A stretch of 64,000 nucleotides of DNA from positions 1 through 64,000 of the forward strand of contig NZ_FOFF01000027.1 of NCBI RefSeq assembly GCF_900110755.1. Reading direction: 5' to 3'. Both the position numbers and the translations under genes were made by a program. The notes beneath the pieces were generated by a model. That model searched no databases. It saw only the letters and a list, made by a program, of their open reading frames with translations, and was not told the DNA's origin. Below, piece after piece: positions 53,797 through 61,600 of this stretch. Position 1 is the stretch's first letter. Each line of letters opens with the position of its first letter. The stretch is from Streptomyces sp. yr375 (GTDB lineage Bacteria; Actinomycetota; Actinomycetes; Streptomycetales; Streptomycetaceae).

Positions 53797-53834
53797 CCCG
53801 TCTCGCCACGTGGTGAATCCTGCTGAAACACCTG

Positions 53835-53848
53835 TTGAAGCGCTTCGA
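53835..53848. promoter_or_regulatory. Operator palindrome upstream of GH43-GH5 operon
   Basis: TTGAAGCGCTTCGA, one base different from the two perfect copies at 46049 and 46172. It lies nine bases beyond the predicted -10 box on the minus strand, the same arrangement as at the importer operon. A weaker related half-site (GATGCGCTTCGAC) is at 53915-53927. Confidence 0.75.
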
Positions 53849-53857
53849 TTCCTGTGG

Positions 53858-53886
53858 AGAGTAATAAGCGGGTTGTTGCAGAGCAA
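53858..53886 (-). promoter_or_regulatory. Predicted promoter of the GH43-GH5 operon
   Basis: Minus-strand TTGCTC (53886-53881) and TACTCT (53863-53858) are 17 bp apart, and the operator palindrome follows at once in the direction of transcription. Confidence 0.5.
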
Positions 53887-53957
53887 GAGCCAGAACACCG
53901 TCAATATCGGTAGTGATGCGCTTCGACGATGGCGCGGGGCGGGGCGGGTCGTGCGGT

Positions 53958-53984
53958 TGTCACAGACCTGGGTGCTGCCTTGTC
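53958..53984 (+). promoter_or_regulatory. ECF41-type promoter upstream of the reductase
   Basis: TGTCACA at 53958-53964, then 16 bp, then TGTC at 53981-53984. The published ECF41 target consensus, as I recall it, is TGTCACA-N16-CGTC, so only one base differs. It is oriented toward the NmrA-like gene that starts 113 bp downstream. The leader between is rich in ACAGC/CAACA repeats. Confidence 0.7.
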
Positions 53985-54096
53985 TTGTAGGTGTGCGCGT
54001 TGCAGCACGGGGTCCGGCGGGCCGTCGCCGGTACCCGTCAGACAGCGAACAGCAGGCAGCAGACAGTCAACAGCCAACAACGAACGGAGACGGACA

Positions 54097-54840
54097 GTGA
54101 TGAAGATCGTGGTCGTCGGCGGTACGGGTCTCATCGGCTCGCAGGTGGTCGCGTTGCTGCGCGACGGTGGTCACGAGGTCGTGGCGGCCGCTCCCTCCAC
54201 GGGCGTCGACACCCTCACCGGCCAGGGTCTGGCGCAGGCTCTGAAGGGGGCGGACGTGGTCGTGGACGTGTCGAACTCCCCGTCCTTCGAAGACGAGGCG
54301 GCGCTGGACTTCTTCACCCGCTCGGCGCAGCACCTGATCGCGGCGGAGAAGGAAGCGGATGTCCGCCACCACGTGACGCTCTCCATCGTCGGCGTCGACC
54401 AGGTACCCGACTACGGCTACTACCGGGCCAAGGTCGCCCAGGAGGAGGCGGTGCGCGACGGCGGCGTCCCGTACAGCATCGTGCGCGCCGCCCAGTTCTT
54501 CGAGTTCATCGCACCGGTGATGGGCATGTCCGCCCAGGGCGTCGAGGTGCACCTGCCTCCCACGCGACTGCGTCCGATCGCCTCCGCCGATGTCGCCGCC
54601 GCCGTCGCCGAGGCGGCGCAGGGTGAACCGTCGTACGGCGTGCGCAACATCGCGGGCCCCGAGGTCCACCGGCTCGACCGCCTCGGCGAGATCACCCTGG
54701 CGGCGAAGCCGGACGGCCGCACCGTGGTCACCGACGAGAACGCCGGCCTGTTCGCGAGCATGCCCGACGGGGTCCTCATCGGCGACGAAACGGCGCACCT
54801 CGCGGCCACCCGCTACGAGGACTGGCTCAAGCGGAACTGA
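54097..54840 (+). CDS. NmrA-like NAD(P)-binding reductase/epimerase, ECF41 target
   Basis: A 247-aa atypical short-chain dehydrogenase with Rossmann glycine motif VVVGGTGLIGSQVVALL. It lacks the classical YxxxK catalytic set but has YYRAKVAQEEAV and SIVRAAQFFEFI, as in NmrA/HSCARG-type proteins that sense or reduce NADP. The start is GTG 54097 (GGAG seven bases before) or the adjacent ATG 54100. It is convergent with an ECF41 sigma gene 12 bp from stop to stop, and its leader holds an ECF41-type promoter. Such COE-type genes (carboxymuconolactone decarboxylase, oxidoreductase, epimerase) are the standard ECF41 targets. Confidence 0.85.
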   Translation: MMKIVVVGGTGLIGSQVVALLRDGGHEVVAAAPSTGVDTLTGQGLAQALKGADVVVDVSNSPSFEDEAALDFFTRSAQHLIAAEKEADVRHHVTLSIVGVDQVPDYGYYRAKVAQEEAVRDGGVPYSIVRAAQFFEFIAPVMGMSAQGVEVHLPPTRLRPIASADVAAAVAEAAQGEPSYGVRNIAGPEVHRLDRLGEITLAAKPDGRTVVTDENAGLFASMPDGVLIGDETAHLAATRYEDWLKRN

Positions 54841-54852
54841 CCGCGCCCACCC

Positions 54853-55779
54853 TCACCCGGTCTGTCGGGGCCGGACGGTGAGTCTGCGTGCCGACTGCTC
54901 GTAGGCACTCAGTTTGTCGGGCGCCAGGACCCAGTACAGCCCGTCGATGCCGTCCGGTCCCACGGTGACGCTCACCAAGGCGACGGCGACGCTGCCCTTG
55001 GTGAGCAGAAGGCTGGGCAGGCCGTTGGCCTCGGCGACGCCGTAGTCGGCGTCGGGGAAGAACTTCTTGGCGAAGGCGCTGATCCTGGCGACGCGCCGGG
55101 CCCCCGCGACCTCCAGCCGTGCCACGCCGCGTATGCCGTTTCCGTCTGCGTAGGCGACGACATCGGCGGACAGCACGTGCTCGAGCGCGGCGACGTCACC
55201 GTGCTGCGCCGCCGCGACGAAGGCGTCGAGCAGCCGCCGGTGTTCGGCGGTGTCGACGGGATCGCGGCGCTCGGCGGACAGCCGCTTACGGGCCCGGCTC
55301 ACGATCTGCCGCGTGTTGGCCTGGCTCAATCGGAGCATGCCCGCGATGTCGTCGTACGGATAGTCGAACGCCTCCCGCAGCACATAGGCCGCCCGCTCCA
55401 CGGGATTCAGCTTCTCCAGGACCAGCAGCACGGCCAACTCCAGCGCCTCGCCGCGCTCCGCGCCGACCTGCGGATCCACACTGGTGTCCACCGGCTCCGG
55501 CAGCCACGGCCCCACGTACGCCTCACGCCTGACCCGCGCCGACTGGGCGACGTTGATCGCCAGCCGGGTGGTGATCTTCGCCAGGAACGCCCCGGTGTCC
55601 AGCACGCCGCTCCGGTCGGTGCCCTGCCAGCGCACCCACACGTCCTGTACGACGTCCTCGGCCTCGGAGACGCTGCCCAGGATGCGGTAGGCGATGCCGA
55701 ACAGCCGTGGACGCAGCCGTTGGAACGCGTCCGCCGCTTCGTCCAGCGAGTCGTCGGTGAGCGGCTGTTGCGCGTCCAC
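54853..55779 (-). CDS. sigJ: ECF41-family sigma factor (SigJ-like)
   Basis: A 308-aa extracytoplasmic-function sigma factor. Region 2 spans about 20-85 (RPRLFGIAYRILGSVSEAEDVVQDVW) and region 4 about 120-175 (LNPVERAAYVLREAFDYPYDD, LSQANTRQIVSRARKRL). A C-terminal SnoaL-like domain of about 120 residues acts in ECF41 proteins as a built-in regulator instead of an anti-sigma factor. Family markers are present: the linker WLPEP, DGNGIRG (near the DGGGK motif) and APDKL (near NPDKL). GTG start with GGAGG upstream. No anti-sigma gene follows, as expected. The likely target is the convergent reductase. Confidence 0.92.
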   Translation of the reverse strand: MDAQQPLTDDSLDEAADAFQRLRPRLFGIAYRILGSVSEAEDVVQDVWVRWQGTDRSGVLDTGAFLAKITTRLAINVAQSARVRREAYVGPWLPEPVDTSVDPQVGAERGEALELAVLLVLEKLNPVERAAYVLREAFDYPYDDIAGMLRLSQANTRQIVSRARKRLSAERRDPVDTAEHRRLLDAFVAAAQHGDVAALEHVLSADVVAYADGNGIRGVARLEVAGARRVARISAFAKKFFPDADYGVAEANGLPSLLLTKGSVAVALVSVTVGPDGIDGLYWVLAPDKLSAYEQSARRLTVRPRQTG

Positions 55780-55945
55780 GATGCCGATACCTCCGCAGGT
55801 CTGCCGGCGTGCCCTCGGACGGGCGCGGTCCGGCGACGAGGACGAGGGCGGCCCGCCCGCCGGGATTCTACGGCGGCCGCGCCGACGCGACCGTGTTTGC
55901 GGGTCGCGTTCCCGCCTTACCGACCGGGCCGAACTGTAAAGAACC

Positions 55946-55975
55946 TTGACAGTTAAGTGGTCTAGTCCAAATATG
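55946..55975 (+). promoter_or_regulatory. Chitinase promoter with DasR-like site
   Basis: TTGACA at 55946-55951 and an AAATAT/AATATG -10-like box near 55969-55975 flank AGTGGTCTAGTCCAAA (55956-55971). That sequence matches the DasR-responsive element A(C/G)TGGTCTAGACCA(C/G)T at 13 of 16 positions. The region is A+T-rich compared with its surroundings. Binding would overlap the promoter, so GlcNAc-controlled repression of the chitinase gene is likely. Confidence 0.65.
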
Positions 55976-56057
55976 GTTCCTGCTCGCCCACCCCCCCGCA
56001 GTTCTGTCCTTCCGCTGTCCCCGCCTGCCCTTCGGCCCTTATCCCATGGGAGCGTCA

Positions 56058-57134
56058 GTGAGACGACCTGGTCTTCTTCGTACGTTGCTGTCCTGTCTGA
56101 GCGTGTCCGCCGTGACCGGCGGGCTCGTCGTGCTCGGGGGAGGGGACGCGCTCGCCGCGCCGCACCCGCTCCCGGCCTTCGGCAAGCCCATGCCGGCCCA
56201 TGTGGCGGCGCCCTACTTCGAGGCGTGGACCGGCGAGAGCCCGGCCGCGCTCGCCGCCGCCTCGGGCAACAAGTACCTCACGCTGGCCTTCCTCCAGACG
56301 GCCACGGCGGGCTCGTGCACCGCGTACTGGAACGGCCAGGCCGACCAGCCCATCTCCCGGAGCACCTTCGGCCCCGACATCGCCACGATCCAGGCGCGCG
56401 GCGGCAACGTCATCCCGTCCTTCGGCGGCTGGACCGCGGACACCACCGGCACCGAGCTGGCGGACAGTTGCACCGACGTCGACGCCATCGCCAAGGTGTA
56501 CGAGAGCCTCGTCACGACGTACGGCGTGAGCCGGATCGACCTCGACGTCGAGGGTGACTCCATCAACAACGCGGCCGGAATCGACCGCCGTAACAAGGCG
56601 ATCGCCAAGGTGCAGCGCTGGGCCGAGCGCACCGGCCGCAGCGTGCAGTTCTCCTACACCCTGCCGACCTCCACGTCCGGCCTCGGGGCCAACGGCCTGG
56701 CTCTGCTGCAGAACGCCGTCGACAACGGGGCGCGCGTGGACGTCGTCAACCTCATGACGTTCGACTACTACGACGGCGCCACCCACGACATGGCGGCCGA
56801 CACGGAGAAGGCCGCCACCGGTCTGCACGCTCAACTGGCCGCGCTCCACCCGAAGACGAGCTCCGCGCGGCTGTGGAACATGATCGGCGTCATCGAGATG
56901 CCCGGCATCGACGACTTCGGCCCCGAGGAGACCTTCACCACGCAGGACGCGTTCACCGTGGAGAAGTGGGCCGCGGCCCAGAAGATCAACACCCTCTCCT
57001 TCTGGGCACTCCAGCGCGACAACGGCGGCTGCGTGGGCACCGGCGGCGCCAACTCGTGCTCCGGAATCGCCCAGGACACCTGGCACTTCAGCCACGCCTT
57101 CGAGCCGTTCACGAGCGGCGCCACCCGCCCGTAA
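56058..57134 (+). CDS. Secreted GH18 chitinase
   Basis: A 358-aa exported chitinase without an attached chitin-binding domain. The signal peptide covers about residues 1-34 (LLSCLSVSAVTGGLVVLGGG, cleavage near ALAAPHP). The GH18 signature IDLDVEGDS gives Asp161-x-Asp163-x-Glu165 (acid/base Glu165). VIPSFGGWTADTTG, NLMTFDYYDGATHDM and FWALQRDNGGC are further family blocks. GTG 56058 has GGGAG five bases before it and starts MRRPGLL; ATG 56046 has no such site. The promoter holds a DasR-like element. The nearby csn and CE4 genes share the chitin theme but not the transcript. Confidence 0.92.
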   Translation: MRRPGLLRTLLSCLSVSAVTGGLVVLGGGDALAAPHPLPAFGKPMPAHVAAPYFEAWTGESPAALAAASGNKYLTLAFLQTATAGSCTAYWNGQADQPISRSTFGPDIATIQARGGNVIPSFGGWTADTTGTELADSCTDVDAIAKVYESLVTTYGVSRIDLDVEGDSINNAAGIDRRNKAIAKVQRWAERTGRSVQFSYTLPTSTSGLGANGLALLQNAVDNGARVDVVNLMTFDYYDGATHDMAADTEKAATGLHAQLAALHPKTSSARLWNMIGVIEMPGIDDFGPEETFTTQDAFTVEKWAAAQKINTLSFWALQRDNGGCVGTGGANSCSGIAQDTWHFSHAFEPFTSGATRP

Positions 57135-57144
57135 CGGCCCCAGG

Positions 57145-57186
57145 CGACGGCACCTCCCCCCTCTGGACGGGCGGGAGGTGCCGTCG
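57145..57186. terminator. Terminator hairpin after the chitinase
   Basis: CGACGGCACCTCCC, a 14-base loop, GGGAGGTGCCGTCG: a perfect 14-bp stem directly after the chitinase stop and before the convergent MhuD-like gene. Confidence 0.85.
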
Positions 57187-57196
57187 TCGAGACGGA

Positions 57197-57520
57197 CTAC
57201 TCGCCCTTCGGCGCTGCCTGCTGTGCCACCTCGAAGGACCAGAGGGTGGACGCGGAAGCCGCGGGCTTGGGCCGTTCCCCCTGCTCGCCGCCCTGGTGCG
57301 CCGCCTTCATCGGGCCCTTGAGCCAGGCCTGGAACGACTCCTCGTCACGCCACCGCGTGTAGACGAGATAGGTGTCGGTGCCCTCGACCGGGCGCAGGAG
57401 CTCGAACCACTCGAAGCCGTCCGAGTCCGCGACGGAGTCGGCGCGGGCGGCGAACCGCGACTCAAGGGTCTCCCGCTGCTCCGCCGGGACGGTCAGTACG
57501 TTGATCTTCACTACGCTCAT
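57197..57520 (-). CDS. MhuD/IsdG-type heme-degrading monooxygenase-like protein
   Basis: A 107-aa ferredoxin-fold protein of the antibiotic-biosynthesis-monooxygenase (ABM) superfamily. It lines up from residue 1 with mycobacterial MhuD: SVVKIN with Asn7, GFEWFELLRPVEGTDTYLV, Trp66 in FQAWLKGP and the heme-ligand His75 in KAAHQ. The catalytic Asn, Trp and His all sit at the same residue numbers, so heme binding and breakdown to release iron is a strong inference. No signal peptide. No heme importer is adjacent. ATG is likely, from the match to MhuD. Convergent with the chitinase. Confidence 0.85.
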   Translation of the reverse strand: MSVVKINVLTVPAEQRETLESRFAARADSVADSDGFEWFELLRPVEGTDTYLVYTRWRDEESFQAWLKGPMKAAHQGGEQGERPKPAASASTLWSFEVAQQAAPKGE

Positions 57521-57662
57521 GCCCCCATCCTGCCTCCCACAGCCACCGAGCCGGCGCGCGACCCCTACGCGACACCCCTCCGGTTCGGGCGGATTACAGT
57601 GCGGCAGGGGCTGGTCGTGCGTCGTGCGTAACGACGTCCATGAGGCGTGGAGGGTGACGACC

Positions 57663-57755
57663 GTGGCCGGGGAGATCGAGGAGAAGGCTCTGCGGATCGA
57701 CGCGAAGCGCGTCGACGAGGCCGCCGTCGAGCGTCCCGAGGCGGTGGCGGCGTGA
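57663..57755 (+). CDS. Possible 30-aa peptide overlapping the VOC gene start
   Basis: A short frame (AGEIEEKALRIDAKRVDEAA, then VERPEAVAA) that ends in a GTGA overlap with the following VOC-protein gene. A GGAGG site lies eight bases before its GTG. The Glu/Lys/Ala-rich composition could be a helix or simply the chance effect of G+C bias. Longer versions start at 57654 or upstream. Confidence 0.3.
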   Translation: MAGEIEEKALRIDAKRVDEAAVERPEAVAA

Positions 57756-58198
57756 ACCGGCCCCCGCCCACCCATGGCACGTTGCACCACATCGAACTGT
57801 GGGTGCCGGACCTCGACCGCGCGGTCGCCTCGCTCGGCTGGCTGCTGGAGGCCCTGGGCCACACCCTCTTCCAGAGCTGGCACAACGGACGCAGTTGGCG
57901 GCTCGGCACGACCTACCTGGTCCTTGAGCAGTCGCCGGCCCTCGCCGCCGACCGCCACGACCGCTGCCGGCCAGGACTGAACCACCTTGCCTTTCACGTC
58001 GAAGACGCCATGGCGGTCGAACAGTTGGCGACCGACGCGACCCGGCACGGCTGGTGTCTGATGTTCCCCGACCGGCATCCGCACGCGGGCGGCGCGCAGC
58101 ACTACGCCGCCTATCTGGAGAACGGCGACGGCTTCGAGATCGAACTCGTGGCGATCGACCCACCACGACAGCACGGGGACGCGTCGCCGCATGTGTGA
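57752..58198 (+). CDS. VOC-superfamily protein (glyoxalase/dioxygenase fold)
   Basis: A 148-aa vicinal-oxygen-chelate protein, the fold of glyoxalase I, fosfomycin-resistance enzymes and extradiol dioxygenases. HHIELWVPDLDRAVASLGWLL carries the first metal His of the fold, RPGLNHLAFHVEDAMAVEQL the second, and YAAYLENGDGFEIELVAID the Glu near the C-terminus. No stronger family tag, so metal-dependent hydrolase, dioxygenase or resistance protein are all possible. It starts by a GTGA overlap with the small frame upstream and ends 108 bp before the shortened mbtH gene. Confidence 0.82.
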   Translation: MNRPPPTHGTLHHIELWVPDLDRAVASLGWLLEALGHTLFQSWHNGRSWRLGTTYLVLEQSPALAADRHDRCRPGLNHLAFHVEDAMAVEQLATDATRHGWCLMFPDRHPHAGGAQHYAAYLENGDGFEIELVAIDPPRQHGDASPHV

Positions 58199-58305
58199 GG
58201 GATGTGTGGCGTAACGGTGGAGATTGCGGATGTCGTTGCTCCGCTTGGCGCCAATGCTGGGTAGTGCACGACGTTCCATGGTTCGACTGGAGGAAGCAGC
58301 CCACC

Positions 58306-58434
58306 GTGAACCCTTTTGACGACGCAGGCGGCGCGGTGTACGGGCAGGACGCGCGGGACGCGTGTCGGGCGTACGTCGAGGAGAAGTGGACGGACCTGCG
58401 GCCCGCGAGCCTCATCGCGGCGATGGCCGGCTGA
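58306..58434 (+). CDS. Internally shortened MbtH-like protein (NRPS partner)
   Basis: A 42-aa frame with both ends of an MbtH protein and no middle. The start NPFDDAGGAVYG matches the MbtH N-terminus (NPFDD) and the end ACRAYVEEKWTDLRPASLIA matches the C-terminal helix motif (WTDxRPxSL). Normal MbtH proteins have about 65-75 residues. The block with NxExQxSLWP and VPxGW, about 20-25 residues, is missing in frame. A good ribosome site (GGAGGAAG, 9 bases before GTG) and intact stop mean it is still translated. It lies 184 bp before the NRPS gene, where MbtH genes usually sit. MbtH binds the adenylation domain; without its central beta strands this may be non-functional. Confidence 0.8.
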   Translation: MNPFDDAGGAVYGQDARDACRAYVEEKWTDLRPASLIAAMAG

Positions 58435-58449
58435 CGGCGTAATCGCCAT

Positions 58450-58515
58450 CCCTTTTGTTCCTTTTCTCGCCCTTGCCCTTCTTCCTCTTTCTGTTTCTCT
58501 CCCCCTCCTCTCCCC
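58450..58515 (+). other. Polypyrimidine tract before the NRPS gene
   Basis: About 65 bases of almost pure C/T, broken only by four single G residues, lie between the shortened mbtH and the NRPS start. The run is T-rich against the G+C-rich surroundings (for example TTCCTCTTTCTGTTTCTC). It lies in the probable leader of the NRPS transcript. Confidence 0.8.
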
Positions 58516-58618
58516 GGCGGCTGCCGGTGTTCCGACGTGTGTCAGGCATGTCCGTGAGACGGGGGAGGGCGAGTCCTGCTGCCCCCGCCCAGCGGGCGCT
58601 GTGAAGATTGGATGAGTA

Positions 58619-61600
58619 GTGTCCGGTACTCTGCACCCCAGTTGGCCCCTGTCGTCGGCGCAGCGCGGTATCTGGTTCGCGCAGCAGCTCGATCCGGAGA
58701 GCCCGGGCTACAACACCGCGGAGTACCTGGAGATCGACGGCCCGCTCGACGCGCCCCTGCTCGAGGCCGCCGCGCGGCGGGTGGTGGCGGAGACCGACAC
58801 ACTGAACGTGGGCTTCGTCCAGGACGACCAGGGCCTGCGGCAGGTGTACGGGCCCGCGGGCGACTGGCCGTTCGCCGTTCTCGACGTCAGCGCCGAGCCC
58901 GACCCGCGAGCCGCAGCCGAGGCGTGGATGCGGGCCGAGACGGCCCGGCCGGTGAGTCTCGAGGCCGGCCGGACGTTCACCTTGGCACTGCTGCGGGCCG
59001 GTACCGACCGTCACTTCCTCTATCTGCGCGGGCATCACCTGGTCACCGACGGGTTCATGTGCGCCCTGTTCGCGCACCGCGTGGCCGAGGTCTACACGGC
59101 GCTGCGGAACGGGACGCCCGAGCGGGCGGACGACAGCGGCTCACTGGACCTGCTCCTCGCCGACGACACCGCGTACCGCGCCTCGGAGCGCTTCGCGCGC
59201 GACCGGGACTACTGGCAGGGCAAGTTGGCGGACCGGCCCGAGGCGGTCGCCCTGGCGGACCGGGCGGGCGAACTCTCGGGAAGCTTCCTGCGGCGCACCG
59301 CGCAGGTGCCGACCGCGACCTCGCACGCCCTCCGGACGCTGGCCCGCCGGTCGGGAGTGGGCCTGCCCGTCCCGCTGATCGCCGCCACGGCCGTGTACCT
59401 CGGGCGGATGACCGGCGCCGAGGAAGTCGCCCTCGGTGTACCCGTCGCCGCGCGCGCGGGCAGCGGCCGGGGCATCCGCGGGCCGATGTCCAACGAGCTG
59501 CCGCTGTGGCTGGAGGTCCGGCCGGCCCTGAGCGCCCGGGACCTCATGCGTCAAGTGTCCGCCGAGACACGGCAGTTGCTCAAACACCAGCGGTACCGGT
59601 ACGAGGACATCAGCCGAGACCTGAACCTGGTGGGCAGCGGCCGCCGCCTCTTCGGCCCGACGATCAACATCATGGCCTTCTCCTACGATCTGGCCTTCGG
59701 CGAAGCACGGGCGACCACCCACAACCTGGCCATCGGGCCGGTTCACGACCTGTCCATCTGCGTCGACGACCGCTCCGGCGACGGCACACTGCGCGTGCAC
59801 GTCGACGCCAACCCCGCCGTGTACGACGCCGCCGAGCACGCCGCACACCAGCAGCGCTTCCTGCGTCTCCTGGAGGGTCTCGCCGCGGCCGACACCGGAC
59901 AGCCGGTCGGCAGGCTCGATCTCCTGCTCCCGGGCGAACGCACACGGGTGCTCCCCGCGCCCGCTCCCGTCGCGTCGCCCGTCGACGTCCCGGCGCGGGC
60001 CCTGCCGCAGTTGTTCGAGGAACAGGCCGCCCGCACCCCGGACGCCGTGGCTGTGGTGGCCGAGGACGGGGAACTCTCGTACGCGCAGCTCAACGAGCGG
60101 GCCAACAGGCTGGCGCGGCTGCTGGTGCGCCGGGGCGCCGGGCCGGAACGGCTGGTGGCCGTCGCGCTGCCGCGTTCCGCCGAACTGGTCGTGACCCTGC
60201 TGGCGGTGGTGAAGGCGGGCGCCGCGTATCTGCCGATCGACCCCGGCTATCCGCCGAGCCGCATCGCGCACATGGTGGCCGACGCCGACCCGGTGTGCCT
60301 GGTCACCACCGGCGAACTGGCGCCTGGGATGCCGTACGACACGGGCGCGCCGGTCCTGCTCGACGAGGACACCGTCGTCCACGCCCTGGCCGGCGAGCAC
60401 GACGGCGATCTGGGCGACGCGGAGCGGATCGGAGCGCTGGATCCCTCGCATCCGGCGTACGTGATCTACACCTCGGGGTCGACCGGAACCCCCAAGGGCG
60501 TCGTGATCCCGCACCGCAACGTGGCCCGGTTGTTCACCGCGACCCGGCCGTGGTTCGACTTCGGCGCGGACGACGTGTGGACGCTGTTCCACTCCTTCGC
60601 CTTCGACTTCTCCGTCTGGGAGCTGTGGGGACCGCTCCTGCACGGCGGCCGGCTGGTGGTGGTCTCGCAGGAGGCGAGCCGTTCCCCCGCCGACTTCCTG
60701 GACCTGCTGGTGCGCCACCGGGTGACCGTGCTCAACCAGACGCCGTCGGCGTTCCACCAGTTGACGCAGGCCGACCGGGACGCCCCGGACCTCTCGGCGG
60801 CCTTGGCACTGCGCACAGTGATCTTCGGCGGTGAGGCCCTGGAGGTCGGGAAGCTGCGGGACTGGTACGAGCGGCATCCGGCCGACGCCCCGCGCCTGGT
60901 GAACATGTACGGCATCACCGAGACCACGGTGCATGTCACGCACGCGCTGCTCGGCGAGCGGGACGCGACGGCGCAGCCGCAGCGCAGTGTGATCGGCGAG
61001 CCGATCCCCGATCTGCGCGCCTACGTACTCGACGTCGGCCTCCAGCCGATGCCGCCGGGTGTCACCGGTGAGCTGTACGTGGCGGGCGCGGGGCTGGCCC
61101 GGGGCTATCACAACCGGTCGGGCCTGTCGGCGGAGCGGTTCGTGGCGGATCCCTTCGGCCGGCCCGGGGAGCGGATGTACCGGACCGGTGACCTGGCCCG
61201 CTGGTCGGCGGACGGCCGGCTCGAATACGCCGGCCGCGCGGACGACCAGGTGAAGCTGCGCGGGTACCGCATCGAGCTGGGCGAGATCGAGACGGTCCTC
61301 GCCCGGCACGAGGACGTGGCCCAGGCCGCGGCCGTCGTACGGGAGGACCGACCGGGCGACAAACGGCTCGTGGCCTACGTCGTTCCCAGTGATGGCGATG
61401 GCACCGGTGTCCGGCCCGAGGCGGGTGCGCTGCGGGCGTTCGCCGGGCGGAGCCTGCCCGACCACATGGTCCCGGCGGCCGTGGTCGTGCTGGACCGGCT
61501 GCCCCTGACGGTCAACGGCAAGCTCGACCGCGCCGCCTTACCCGCCCCGGTGTTCACCTCAGGAGAGGCACGGCGCGCGGCGCGCGACGCGACCGAACGC

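Noticed and set aside
58612..60834. 740-residue plus-strand frame at the NRPS start
   Set aside because: Wrong frame: Arg/Gly-rich. The NRPS motifs (HHLVTDG, YTSGSTGTPKG) are in the frame from 58619.
59141..61465. 774-residue minus-strand frame opposite the NRPS
   Set aside because: Antisense shadow. The NRPS frame itself has no stop in the window and carries all domain motifs.
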